Below, piece by piece: positions 1 through 9,362 of a stretch of 64,000 bases of DNA. A program made the position numbers and the translations under genes. Source of the DNA: Nostoc sp. B(2019) (GTDB lineage Bacteria; Cyanobacteriota; Cyanobacteriia; Cyanobacteriales; Nostocaceae); the NCBI RefSeq assembly GCF_010091925.1, contig NZ_WVID01000008.1, positions 186,001-250,000 of the forward strand, given 5' to 3'. The notes under the pieces are model-generated. The model was not told the origin of the DNA and made no database searches. It saw nothing but the letters and a program-made list of their open reading frames with translations. How positions within the stretch are numbered: the stretch's first letter is position 1; each line of letters begins with the position of its first letter.

Positions 1-905
1 CTAATCTTTGCCGGTTGAACTTTGCCATTTTCCAAGGCTTGGCGAATCACCGCCTGTTGAGCGAGTCCATTAGGTGCAGTAAGACTATTACTCAACCCAT
101 CTTGGTTAACTGCTGAACCTCTGATGAGTGCGAGAATGTTGTCTTTGTCTCTTACAGCATCACTGAGGCGCTTGAGCACAACTACGCCGCAGCCTTCTCC
201 CCTAACATAACCATCAGCGTTGGCATCAAAAGACTTACACTGACCAGCAGATGACAGCAGGCGTGTCTGAGACGAGGAGATAGTCGAATCCGGCGATAAA
301 ATTAAGTTTACTCCTCCAGCTAGGCATAAATTCGATTCTCCGTTTCGTAAACTCTGGCAGGCTAAGTGGACTGTCACCAGAGACGAAGAACAAGCAGTAT
401 CTATTGCCATACTGGGGCCACGCAAATCTAGCAAATAAGATAAGCGATTAGCTGTAATGCAGGGAGTTGTTCCCGTGCCACTATGTAATCCAATGCAAGA
501 GAAATTTTTATAAAGAAGTCTATGGTAATCGATGGTACATAGACCGATAAATACTCCTGTCTGACTGCTAGCTAGACTAGTTGGTACTATTCCAGCATTT
601 TCTAAAGCTTCCCAAGCTACCTCTAAAAATAGTCTTTGTTGGGGGTCTGTATGCTCGACTTCATCACGAGAAATTCCAAAAAAGTCAGCGTCGAACAAAT
701 CCACCTGCTCTAGAAAACCACCCCAACGGGTGCTCATTTTCCCTGGTGTATTGGGATTGGGATCGTAGAAGGCATCAATATCCCAGCGTTCTTTTGGTAC
801 TTGCGCGATCGCATCCTTACCATTACGCAATAGCTTCCAGAAGGATTCGGGATTTTTCGCTTTGGGAAAACGGCAACCAATGCCAATAATTGCTATGGGT
901 TCCAT
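1..905 (-). CDS. Type I polyketide synthase, N-terminal ketosynthase (partial, runs off left edge)
   Basis: This frame begins at an ATG at 905 and stays open to the window edge, giving about 301 residues. The protein starts [14 protein letters not shown], the usual N-terminus of a type I beta-ketoacyl synthase domain, and continues through [10 protein letters not shown] and DPQQRLFLE to the active-site block [12 protein letters not shown], which holds the nucleophilic cysteine. It then reaches [15 protein letters not shown] and the start of the SLTAPNG motif. The HGTGT histidine motif would lie beyond the edge. It is the last gene seen in the minus-strand biosynthetic operon, 80 bp after the CylC-like gene. 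By position it should accept the ACP-bound, modified fatty acyl chain and extend it. Later domains (AT, KR, ACP and so on) cannot be seen. Confidence 0.93.
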   Translation of the reverse strand, partial: MEPIAIIGIGCRFPKAKNPESFWKLLRNGKDAIAQVPKERWDIDAFYDPNPNTPGKMSTRWGGFLEQVDLFDADFFGISRDEVEHTDPQQRLFLEVAWEALENAGIVPTSLASSQTGVFIGLCTIDYHRLLYKNFSCIGLHSGTGTTPCITANRLSYLLDLRGPSMAIDTACSSSLVTVHLACQSLRNGESNLCLAGGVNLILSPDSTISSSQTRLLSSAGQCKSFDANADGYVRGEGCGVVVLKRLSDAVRDKDNILALIRGSAVNQDGLSNSLTAPNGLAQQAVIRQALENGKVQPAKI

Positions 906-985
906 CTAAATTGTTTGCCCAATAGTATTGATCTATGCTGACTAGCGAGATATCAACTCGCTAGTCTAGTCATGAAAGTCGTACT

Positions 986-2407
986 CTAGCTCTCCTGCTC
1001 CATAACCGATTTGGAGAACTCTTTAAAAGTCTGAGTATTCTTTTGGAGTGCTTTGCTAATCGAGCCTCCAGCAGCCATAATGCCCATTTCGCGGTTAATT
1101 TTCCATTGATAGTCTAGGCGACTAAATAGTCTTTGCATTAATTCCAGGAGGCTTTGATGATATTTGAGTCCGACATGATAGCCTTCGTGTTCTTGACAGA
1201 AGCACTTTTCCATCCAATCGAGGGCTTCTTTGGTTTCCATCCCAAATAGAGGAGATTTCAAGAGTTTGTAGTAAAAGACCATTAGCATGGGGTCATCGTA
1301 GACGCAGCGACCAGGTAACACTCCAGAAAGACCGCTCAGAAGGTTGCGTTGCGCCATATAAATCGCCAAACCAGATACAAATTTCTCGTAAGCAGTTGGC
1401 TTCGGGAAATCCTTATACATATCTTTGGCAATGGTTTGAGAAATCGTGGTGTGGAAAGCTTCGTCTAATAAATGGTAATAGGAGACAGCTGTTGGGGTCG
1501 GGATATACTCGCTTTTTTGCTCTAACTCTCGGAAATATCTGACATAAGGATATTCTTGGTTCTTGAGAATCGCATTAGCCGTATAGCGCAAGGAATAATA
1601 CTGACACGCCATAAACGGCGACATTCCCCAGTGAATGGTGAAAAACCGTAACCAATGACGTGGTGCGATTCGCCCTCCTAGACCATCAGCTGGTGCGGGA
1701 ATTGGCTCGCCTCTTTGCTCTAACTCTTGCAAATACCGAGAGTAATACTGTTTTTTATCACTAAGCATCGTCTTAGCGATCGCATTTAAGGCGTTGTCTC
1801 GGTATTCTGAAAATGTTGAGTCCCCATTACCTGATGAGGTGAAGAAATTCTGCACAGGCTGAGGAATTAAGGATCGAAGCCAGTTATTATTCTCTTTATC
1901 TGATTTGCCATAAAGGGAATTTCCCAATATGGTTTTACCAACTATGGCCATTTTCGTTTTGTAGCCGATCTTTTGAAAGGTACGAATGTGATAACTTTCT
2001 TGATCAGTTTCAAAATCGAGTTCGTTACACAGGGTTTCGTAACCACCAAAGGCGCGAAAAACGCCAGATGTTACCATGTTGTAAATACTCGTAGTGGCTT
2101 CGCTAACCGCAGTATGGTTATAGTTGCCGACCCAATAAAGATGATTAAGCGCTAGTTTCTGTGAGGGAGTAATGGCATCGTAGAGAGGCGTGCCATAAAG
2201 AAGTGAGAGTTCGGGAGGACTCCAGTAATAATTACTGTTATTGGCGTAGTTAAACTCATTACCCAAGTCTCTGAGTTTCTCGGTGTAGTCTGAGTTAGTG
2301 TTGTTCTGAAAAGTTTTTTCGATGATTATAGAATGCTTTGTTCCCTGTGCTTCTGACAGCGTTGAAGCTGAAATTTGGGGATCTAGAGTTTTGTTTCCAA
2401 GGATCAT
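986..2407 (-). CDS. CylC-type diiron halogenase-like protein
   Basis: A 473-residue helical protein that I assign to the CylC family, the dimetal-carboxylate proteins of cylindrocyclophane-type pathways that chlorinate unactivated carbons of ACP-bound fatty acyl chains. The assignment rests on length, on wording such as YYWSPPELSLLYGTPLY near residue 60, on three ExxH motifs (E137/H140, E316/H319, E408/H411) that suit a ferritin-like diiron site, and on its position between an ACP gene and a PKS gene. A short block is duplicated inside it: residues 222-240 and 288-306 share Y-x-R-Y-x-x-E-L-E-Q-x-x-E-x-I-P-x-P. It lies 79 bp after the ACP gene and has a CAGGA ribosome site upstream. Members of this family may also act as oxygenases, so halogenation is inferred. 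Confidence 0.8.
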   Translation of the reverse strand: MILGNKTLDPQISASTLSEAQGTKHSIIIEKTFQNNTNSDYTEKLRDLGNEFNYANNSNYYWSPPELSLLYGTPLYDAITPSQKLALNHLYWVGNYNHTAVSEATTSIYNMVTSGVFRAFGGYETLCNELDFETDQESYHIRTFQKIGYKTKMAIVGKTILGNSLYGKSDKENNNWLRSLIPQPVQNFFTSSGNGDSTFSEYRDNALNAIAKTMLSDKKQYYSRYLQELEQRGEPIPAPADGLGGRIAPRHWLRFFTIHWGMSPFMACQYYSLRYTANAILKNQEYPYVRYFRELEQKSEYIPTPTAVSYYHLLDEAFHTTISQTIAKDMYKDFPKPTAYEKFVSGLAIYMAQRNLLSGLSGVLPGRCVYDDPMLMVFYYKLLKSPLFGMETKEALDWMEKCFCQEHEGYHVGLKYHQSLLELMQRLFSRLDYQWKINREMGIMAAGGSISKALQKNTQTFKEFSKSVMEQES

Positions 2408-2486
2408 ATATTTTATCCTGAAAGAGTCAGTGAAAATACTGAGATTTTTTTACTTTTCTTGAGCTTGAGCACCAAGAAAATTGAGA

Positions 2487-2813
2487 TTAACTTTTAGTTC
2501 TTAACTGCGAGCTTAAATGCTGAACCAAAGCCTGAACAGTTGGGTAATCATACATAAGAGTTGGATCAATTTCTTGTCCTAGCCAGTCTTCTAGGTCGCC
2601 GGTTAAACCAACTGCTGCTGAGGAATCTAAACCATAGCGGTCAAAAGGGATCGTAACGTCGATTTCGTCTGAATCTACTTCTAATAAATTAGCTACATAA
2701 GAAACTATCCAAGCCTGAATTTCTGAAGGTGTTGGCATTTGTTTGGATGTATTGACTTTGTTACTCTCTAAAACCGTAGATATAGTATTCACTTGTAGAT
2801 TTTGTGTTTCCAT
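2487..2813 (-). CDS. Acyl carrier protein
   Basis: A 108-residue stand-alone acyl carrier protein. The phosphopantetheine attachment site is in YGLDSSAAVGL, with the LDS serine as attachment residue, followed by the helix II/III pattern LEDWLGQEIDP and YPTVQALVQHL. The N-terminal 30 residues are polar and probably disordered. In FAAL-dependent pathways (JamC, CylB) such a carrier receives the acyl group from the AMP ligase and presents it to tailoring enzymes, which fits its place between the desaturase and the CylC-like gene. The ATG is preceded by GAAGGA. The insertion at 2899-3200 lies between this gene and the desaturase, so it may have changed the spacing or transcript of the ACP gene. 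Confidence 0.93.
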   Translation of the reverse strand: METQNLQVNTISTVLESNKVNTSKQMPTPSEIQAWIVSYVANLLEVDSDEIDVTIPFDRYGLDSSAAVGLTGDLEDWLGQEIDPTLMYDYPTVQALVQHLSSQLRTKS

Positions 2814-2898
2814 CGTTTAGTCCTTCGCAAGTATTAATGAGTCTGTATGCTTTGTGGAATAGAATTGCCGTAGGTTCAGTTATGTAATTTATGTAATT

Positions 2899-3200
2899 AG
2901 GACTTACGCACTGAAGCTTGAAACCTAGATCCCCCCTAGCCCCCCTTAAAAAGGCAGGGCTGATTCATTCGATCTCTTAGGGATTTTGTCAAGAGTATGA
3001 GTCAGAAATTTGCTTGAGTGGAAAAAAGAAAAACTACCACCTCAACCAGCAAATTTAAGTGCGTTCACCATTTTCTTGCCCAATCAGATTTTTTAGTCAC
3101 CTGTTTTTTTTGCTTGAAACGCTTGTAAATCAGCGCCTTTTAGGGAATGAAACAGCCCTGCTTTTTAAGGGGGTTGGGGGATCTGAGTGCGTAAGTCCTG
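2899..3200. mobile_element. 302-bp MITE with long imperfect inverted ends, inserted at the 3' end of the desaturase gene
   Basis: The left end (AGGACTTACGCACT...) and the right end (...AGTGCGTAAGTCCT) are inverted copies. The similarity extends inward about 60 bp through a C-rich run and AAAAAGGCAGGGCTG against CAGCCCTGCTTTTTAAGG. The 170-bp centre has no reading frame of note. The hexamer GTAATT flanks both sides (2893-2898 and 3201-3206), as expected of a target-site duplication. Removing the element plus one GTAATT joins the desaturase frame to a new stop after A-K-L-H-K-L-H-N. There is no transposase inside, so movement would depend on an enzyme elsewhere. A single GGACTTACGCA end also appears near 55763. 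Confidence 0.8.
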
Positions 3201-4158
3201 GTAATTTGGCCTGAATCATCTCTGCTATCGGAACATGGACATTCCAAACCAGACCAAAAAACTCTAGAAAGCGGATAAACCAAGTACCTGGGTCAATTTG
3301 CCACCACTCGAATCCAGCAATGGCTGAGTGAGGAAAAGCATGATGGTTGTTGTGCCACGACTGTCCCCAACTGAAGATAGCCAGCAATATGTTGTTTGTA
3401 CTGCGGTCATGGTTATCAAAGGGGCGATCGCCATAGAGATGGCAAATGGAGTTGGTGCTGGAAATAATTTGCTGTCCGAGGAAGACTCTAACCAGGCCTC
3501 CCCATAAGAAACCCTGAAAAGCACCTATCCATGTCCATGTCAAGATCCCTCCTAGAAGAGTGGGGATAGCAAGACCTAAAATTACCCAAATGTGGTGCAG
3601 TTGGTTAATTTTACTAATTACAGGATCTCGGAGTATGTCTTTGGCAAAGAGCATAGAATTTGTCACTTCGCCATCAAGGGCCCAACCCACGTGAGCGTAC
3701 CATAGACCTTGCAACTGTCCGAGAATTCCGTCTCTATGCAGATGTGGTGAATGAGGATCACCTACTTGGTCAGTGTACTGGTGGTGACGTCGATGATGAG
3801 CTACCCAGTAAATGACTCCTCCTTGAGCAGCCATAGAGCCAAGAATAGCGAGAATTACCCGAACAGTAGTATTAGTTTGGAAAGTACGATGCGAAAAGTA
3901 ACGGTGAAAACCGACTTCAATTCCCAGTGTGGTTAAGGCGCACATACTCAACAGTAAACACACTTCCAGCCAACTAATCTTCAAGTACCAGAGTAGTCCA
4001 ACTGCTACTATCACGCCTAAAAAAGGAATCAAGAAGGTAGCTAAGGCTAACCGCTTGTAGATAGTTTGTAAGTAATCACTTGCGATCGTGATTTTCTGCC
4101 CCTGATGCACTCTCAAAAGGAGCTTCTTTTGAGATGTATTATCTGGTTGTGTTGACAT
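3130..4158 (-). CDS. Membrane fatty acyl desaturase, C-terminus altered by a MITE
   Basis: A 342-residue membrane desaturase of the acyl-CoA/acyl-lipid delta-9 superfamily. The three histidine boxes are HRYFSH, HHRRHH and HNNHH, the ligands of its diiron centre, and hydrophobic segments lie around residues 38-85 and 190-225. Beside an FAAL gene and an ACP gene it recalls JamB, which acts on ACP-bound short fatty acids to give terminal double or triple bonds. Regiochemistry cannot be read from sequence. It starts 34 bp after the FAAL stop. The last 18 or so residues (from PGLTHSDPP to the stop) are encoded by the end of the MITE at 2899-3200, so the present C-terminus is not the ancestral one. 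All histidine boxes lie well upstream, so activity may survive. Confidence 0.9.
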   Translation of the reverse strand: MSTQPDNTSQKKLLLRVHQGQKITIASDYLQTIYKRLALATFLIPFLGVIVAVGLLWYLKISWLEVCLLLSMCALTTLGIEVGFHRYFSHRTFQTNTTVRVILAILGSMAAQGGVIYWVAHHRRHHQYTDQVGDPHSPHLHRDGILGQLQGLWYAHVGWALDGEVTNSMLFAKDILRDPVISKINQLHHIWVILGLAIPTLLGGILTWTWIGAFQGFLWGGLVRVFLGQQIISSTNSICHLYGDRPFDNHDRSTNNILLAIFSWGQSWHNNHHAFPHSAIAGFEWWQIDPGTWFIRFLEFFGLVWNVHVPIAEMIQAKLPGLTHSDPPTPLKSRAVSFPKRR

Positions 4159-4192
4159 TAGTTAGTCTGTTCTTGGATAGTGTGAATCTTAT

Positions 4193-6055
4193 TCATGGCT
4201 GTTTACCAGCTGTGAGTTGTTCTAAAATAGAATCAACTTCAGCTTGCAGATTCATGAACTTAGACTTATTTTGAGGATTCTCGCTCCAATCCTCTACAAC
4301 ATCTAAACTTCCAGAGAGAAACACAGTTCGACAAGCTAGACGGCGAATCTTGCCACTAGAAGTTTTGGGAATACTTCCACTCTTGACGAGTACGGTAGCG
4401 CAAACGTCCAGCCCGTGCTGCGCTACTACTGCTTCTCTAATACTTGCGATGACTTCTGGGACGTTTAACTTTCGCAAGTAACTCCGCTCTACTTCCTGAA
4501 CAACAACTAGTCGCTCTGAACCCTTGAAATCGATGGAAAAGGCTGCTCCACAACCGCGTCTCAGGGCTGGATGGCTGTTCTCAACAGTCAGTTCAATATC
4601 TTGGGGATAATGATTTTGCCCACGAATTATAATTACATCTTTGATGCGTCCTGTAATAAACAGTTCGCCATCTTGTAAAAATCCGAGGTCGCCGGTGCGA
4701 AGAAATGGCCCTGATGCTGCGATCGCGTTAACGCTAACATCTGTATCTGCTAGATATGCACAGAAAGCTGTCTGTGTCTCCTCATCTCGATTCCAGTAAC
4801 CTTGAGCAATACTTGGCCCAGCTACCCAGATTTCCCCGACTTGCTCAGGAGTACAGAGGGTTAAAGATTCGGGGTTGACAATAATTACCTTTTGCTCTGG
4901 ATAACTTTGTCCACAACCAATAATTGTCTGGGTATCTGTCTGAGCATCGTTAACCCTGACAATTTGGTTTTGCTCTAGTGCTGCTTTTTCGATATTGCAA
5001 GCGATTGGTAAAGCTGTTTTCTCACCCCCTGTCACCAGAAGAGTTGTTTCTGCCATGCCGTAGCAGGGGTAGAATGCTTCTTTACGAAAGCCACAAGGCG
5101 CAAAAGTAGAGGCAAACTGTTCCAATGTCTCGGCCCGGACAGTTTCAGCCCCAGTAAAAGCAACTTCCCAACTGCTGAGGTCTAGATTTGCCAGTTGTTC
5201 GGGTGTAACTTTGCGTATACATAAGTCGTAAGCAAAATTTGGCCCGCCGCTAGTAGTAGCTCTATGGTGTGTTATGGCTTCCAGCCAGCGGATAGGCTTT
5301 TGTAAAAAGTCTGCGGGCGATATCAGTGCTACAGGAAAACCACCATAGAGAGGTTGTAGTATGCCGCCAATCAATCCCATATCGTGGTATGGCGGCAACC
5401 AAATCACGCCTTGGCTATCGGGTGTATGCCCAAAACATTTGTGGATCACATCTGAGTTGTGCATCAGGTTGCCATGACTCACCATGACACCTTTGGGATT
5501 ACCTGTAGAACCAGAGGTGTACTGGAGGAAGGCTAAGCGATCGCTAGTTAATTCTGGTTGTTGCCATGCGTTACTTAAGTCAGTGTTCAACTCATCTGTT
5601 GCCAACCAATGCAATCCAGCAAGTTCTAGGCTTCCTTGATTGGACGCAGATTGGAGGTTATTTAACAGTGTTGCAGAGGTCAGTAGTACTTTTGCTTGGG
5701 CATCTGCGGCTATAGTCTGCAATCTAGACAGTTTTTGATTTCGTCTGGGTGGGTAAGCAGGAACAGCGACAACACCGGCATATAAACATCCAAAGAAGGC
5801 AGCAATATAATCTAGACCAGGCTGATAAAGGAGCAAGGCCCGTTCACCAGAGACATCTAGAGACTGGAGAGTGGCTGCGATCGCCTGCGCCTTGATATGT
5901 AGCTCTTGATAAGTCAGTGATTCTGCTTCTGTATCTCTATAGTGCAAAAAAGTATAAGCTTTCTGTTCCGGCTGATTTTGCGCCCTGTAACTCAGTAATT
6001 CAACTAATGTTGAGAAATGGTACTCGTTGATTAAACAGTTGGAATAAGTACTCAT
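4193..6055 (-). CDS. Fatty acyl-AMP ligase (FAAL)
   Basis: A 620-residue adenylate-forming enzyme that activates a free fatty acid with ATP and passes it to the ACP. Motifs in order are YTSGSTGNPKGVMVSH (P-loop A3, near residue 180), PPYHDMGLIGG, YGMAETTL, RTGDLGFL and GRIKDVIIIRGQNHYPQDIE. The last is typical of FAALs, which lack acyl-CoA ligase turnover because of an insertion after the core. PSGKI-like lysine motif KTSSGKIRR lies near the C-terminus. There is no fused carrier domain, so the separate ACP downstream is the natural partner. AGAGG precedes the ATG. As first gene of the minus-strand operon it follows a 768-bp region without genes. Confidence 0.95.
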   Translation of the reverse strand: MSTYSNCLINEYHFSTLVELLSYRAQNQPEQKAYTFLHYRDTEAESLTYQELHIKAQAIAATLQSLDVSGERALLLYQPGLDYIAAFFGCLYAGVVAVPAYPPRRNQKLSRLQTIAADAQAKVLLTSATLLNNLQSASNQGSLELAGLHWLATDELNTDLSNAWQQPELTSDRLAFLQYTSGSTGNPKGVMVSHGNLMHNSDVIHKCFGHTPDSQGVIWLPPYHDMGLIGGILQPLYGGFPVALISPADFLQKPIRWLEAITHHRATTSGGPNFAYDLCIRKVTPEQLANLDLSSWEVAFTGAETVRAETLEQFASTFAPCGFRKEAFYPCYGMAETTLLVTGGEKTALPIACNIEKAALEQNQIVRVNDAQTDTQTIIGCGQSYPEQKVIIVNPESLTLCTPEQVGEIWVAGPSIAQGYWNRDEETQTAFCAYLADTDVSVNAIAASGPFLRTGDLGFLQDGELFITGRIKDVIIIRGQNHYPQDIELTVENSHPALRRGCGAAFSIDFKGSERLVVVQEVERSYLRKLNVPEVIASIREAVVAQHGLDVCATVLVKSGSIPKTSSGKIRRLACRTVFLSGSLDVVEDWSENPQNKSKFMNLQAEVDSILEQLTAGKQP

Positions 6056-6823
6056 TTAATGCACCTCTATGGCATTACAGTTATCCCTGCAAGACGGAGT
6101 TGCCTACTTAGTCTGATGACAAGGTAGTGCAACTATCTCGAAACTAGATACCCTCTCTCGATCTATTGTTTGAATTTGATATACACTTACAAGTTTTGAC
6201 TTAGTAGCCTGCATTTAGTCAGATACTATCCAAGCAAACCATTAAACTACATATCTATAGCTGGGATAATCATAATTTGCAGCCTAAATAGATTGATACT
6301 TTTACAAGGTTCTAACTACATCAATTCTGCTGCTTGTAAAGTAAAAATATTGGGTGTTGCTGAGTTACAGCCGGAATCCAGATGTAGAGACACGATATAT
6401 TGCTTTTCTACAAGGGTTTTTCATACTCTAAATCAGCAACACCAAATATTGAACCCCAAATTATGATTGCTAGATCAGACTAAATTAGTTTGATTATCAG
6501 TGCTGCGTTGAATCAGATTTCATCTTTGAAGGATTATCAACAGCTACTACAAACTTGAGCAAATCTGTTCCGTAGGTTTAGGAGTGGTAGAATTTGCTCT
6601 CAAACTTTTTGGTACTATTAGGTTAAAATTCTTGGTACACCGTAGAAAGCCGAATCTGTTAGTCAGGTACTTTCTATACGTTGTGCTTACCTCAAGGATC
6701 ACTCATTATTTGATATTTTTGCCAAAGTAGAATGATTCCCAACTTTCATAAGAACCTTAAGAAAATTCAGAAGTATTTATCATTACTAAGTTTATACAGT
6801 ATTTGAAAGTTGTTTTCTATCAC
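6056..6823. promoter_or_regulatory. Gene-free region upstream of the FAAL operon, with an inverted repeat at 6346-6450
   Basis: This stretch separates the regulator gene from the operon on the same strand, so it should contain the operon promoter. The only clear structure is an inverted repeat: AATATTGGGTGTTGCTGA at 6346-6363 against TCAGCAACACCAAATATT at 6433-6450 (17 of 18 paired), enclosing about 70 bp. It could be a regulator site, a small MITE or a hairpin. I could not place a convincing -10/-35 pair. Confidence 0.45.
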
Positions 6824-7696
6824 TTATCCTTTGCTAAAAGTAGCAATTCCTTCTTTTTGTCTCTGATCAGGCTGATTACGATGCTCTCTTCTCCAAGCGT
6901 GGGGAGTTGTTTTGTGATGTTGGCGAAACTGGCGGAAGAAATGAGCCACATTTTGATAGCCGATCTTCAAAGAAATTGTTTCTACTGTTTCGTCAGTTTT
7001 CAGTAGCAAGGTACGAGCCGCTGTCATCCGGTACTCAATAATCCAGTTTTGGACAGTTTGTCCTGTTTGGCGTCGCACTAAATTGGTGAGGTAAGTTGAA
7101 GAGTAACCAACTTTAAGAGCTACGTCGCTGAGGGTAATTTGTTGATAATAATTTTCCTCAATAAAGCTAAAGACTTCATCCAACAATGAGTTAGACGGAA
7201 ATGTAGACTTAAGAATTGCTGGTTCGAGAATGTCAGCTAGTAATGGCTTTGTAAATGGTTGAAACTGATGAATCTCACAGGCAGCGTAACACTTTTTGAG
7301 AATAGTTCGCTTTTCTAAACAGGCTGCGATCGCATTCAACAATTCCTCTACAGTACAGGGTTTAGTAAGATAGTCATCCGCTCCCAATTCCATACCTTTA
7401 CGAATCTCATATCGAGCTTCTTTAGTGGTGACAAAAATCAAGGGGATCATTGCTGTAGAAGGGTTTTGGCGCAGCATAGTTAAGACACTATAACCATCAA
7501 GTTTGGGAAGTGAAATTTCACTTATGATCAAATCAGGTAGCTCTTGCTGTGCCTGCTGAAAACCAACAAGACCGTTTTCAGCATCTATCGTACAGAAACC
7601 CTCTGCTTTCAGACATTTTAGAAAAAAATTTTTGGTTTGTACTTCAGGTTCAATTACCAAAATCTTTTTCCCATTCAAAAATCGTCTATTTATCAT
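6824..7696 (-). CDS. AraC-family response regulator with a degenerate receiver
   Basis: A receiver domain followed by a C-terminal AraC-type double helix-turn-helix (SDVALKVGYSSTYLTNLVRRQTG, then ISLKIGYQNVAHFFRQFRQHH-like text, read in parts). The receiver keeps the switch Thr (FVTT) and Lys (LTKPC), but the phospho-acceptor position reads LIISEISLP, with Glu where Asp is expected. The acidic pair reads VIEPE instead of xDD or xED. Ordinary phosphorylation is therefore unlikely, and Glu might mimic the phosphorylated state. It lies directly upstream of the FAAL operon on the same strand and is a good candidate for its pathway regulator. The start is set at the ATG at 7696. An alternative TTG lies at 7744. 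Confidence 0.85.
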   Translation of the reverse strand: MINRRFLNGKKILVIEPEVQTKNFFLKCLKAEGFCTIDAENGLVGFQQAQQELPDLIISEISLPKLDGYSVLTMLRQNPSTAMIPLIFVTTKEARYEIRKGMELGADDYLTKPCTVEELLNAIAACLEKRTILKKCYAACEIHQFQPFTKPLLADILEPAILKSTFPSNSLLDEVFSFIEENYYQQITLSDVALKVGYSSTYLTNLVRRQTGQTVQNWIIEYRMTAARTLLLKTDETVETISLKIGYQNVAHFFRQFRQHHKTTPHAWRREHRNQPDQRQKEGIATFSKG

Positions 7697-9362
7697 GGTA
7701 AGTAAGAGTTGTGTGGACTCGTCAATGGCCTTACTTTTTACCAAATTTCTTCAATGGCATTAATTTCACTTAAAATCATTTTTGTAAAGCTCTATTGACT
7801 CGTTCCTAATTCTCATAATTTAGTATCAGAGACTACCAAAAAATAAATTATCCAATCTTATTTGTCGGGTGCATTTAAGTATCCCTATGGCGAAGCAAGT
7901 ACCACACCATCTTGACTAATCTGTCACGGTGCGTTGGTCAGAGGTATAACGCAACGCCAGTTGCTACAACTTAGGAAACCTCTGCAACGCACTGGCTCCC
8001 TTACAAGTTGGATATTTTTATTAATTGGAAGTCCCTTAATGAGAATTAGCTATTATGAAAAAACTCCATTTGGAAATAGATCTCAAGGTTTTCGTAAAAA
8101 GTCAGCAGCAAAATCAGGTTGCGAGAAGACTTCCATAGTTAATATTTATTCCTCCTTAGCTCCCATAACAACCAGAATCTCCTTAGAAGCATAGGTTAGG
8201 ATTTTTAGCAAGGAAAATTGCACATTATGTGTTGCTAGCTTGACTAATTTCATTCCTCATGTAACCTGCACCCCTGTCATTGGTGTTGATGATATTGAAC
8301 GTCACCATAGAAATACTTTCCTTGTTGAATTAAAGGTTTGTACCATAAGGGCAAAATTATTTATCTAACCAAGCCACCAGAGAACACTAGGAGTATCAAT
8401 AGTTACTAAAATATCAGTAATTGAATTATTGCTTAGGCATAGGCTACTAATGGTATCTATGCCCAAAATTCTTGCTGATATCAACAATAATGGAACACAC
8501 AAAAGCTTAGTATTTGTTAATTTAGCAAGACAAAACTTTTTCCATTGTGCTGGAATTATATTTTGTTAGGGCTTTCTAGAAAAGTCACTTTTAACAATAC
8601 AGTTATTTGGATAATAATGCAACACCCTTGCCGTAATCTTACGGTTTATTCAAAAATATGGGGTTTTTACGCCATATAAAAAGCATCATTTATTTCTCAT
8701 AATTTTTTAGATATATTTTGAAAATGTTAATTTCAGTATGCTGATTATACTGACAAGCCCCTATCTGTATAACTTTCAGCTTTCTTGTTATTATAAAGTC
8801 TCATTATTATTATCAAGCTTTGGAGATAGTTTTTTATTTTTCAATAAGTAAAAATAATATTACTATTCTGCTCGTCTATCTGAGGACACATAAAATATTA
8901 ATTTTATAAGCAATTAAGAATACAAAGATCCGCAATTAGATAAAGATTTGGTAAAGCAGAAGCAGTATCATTAAGTTAATATCAACATATCAGCAGAATA
9001 AAAGCAGTTTGAGAGAATCAAATAGTAGCGACATCCTTGCAGAGAACCTTGTGCAGTGTTGAAAAATCATACTTTATCTACTGCTCCCTTTTTCTTAAAC
9101 TCCTGAGTTATATTTGCCCGAATGAAAATTGCTGCTTGTCTAAATTAACAGGCAAGTACACATATTGCTGTTTGAGAAAAGTAACCAGTAAATTGATATA
9201 TTGATATACCGATAAGACAAATGAACGCCCTTTTCCAAAACTATTAAGTCTTGGCTTGATGGCTACTAGCTCTGACGACTATCAGTCGTAGCTACACAGA
9301 CAAAACTCTGATCGCCCTTACTACAACGGAGAGGCGGCCGCTAAGTCATAAATTAGCCTAAT
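7697..9362. other. 1.67-kb gene-free stretch
   Basis: No convincing coding region was found. Around 7921-8010 it contains a dispersed-repeat-like text (CACGGTGCGTTGGTCAGAGG ... CAACGCACTGGCTCCC). An open frame over this repeat begins MVRGITQRQLLQL and I judge it a repeat artefact. The rest is AT-rich with short polyA/T runs. Strong promoters or RNA genes could not be identified by eye. Confidence 0.5.

Noticed and set aside
7934-8194. 86-codon plus-strand frame beginning MVRGITQRQLLQL
   Set aside because: It lies on a dispersed-repeat-like text, has no ribosome site and no family pattern. The later half is random in composition.
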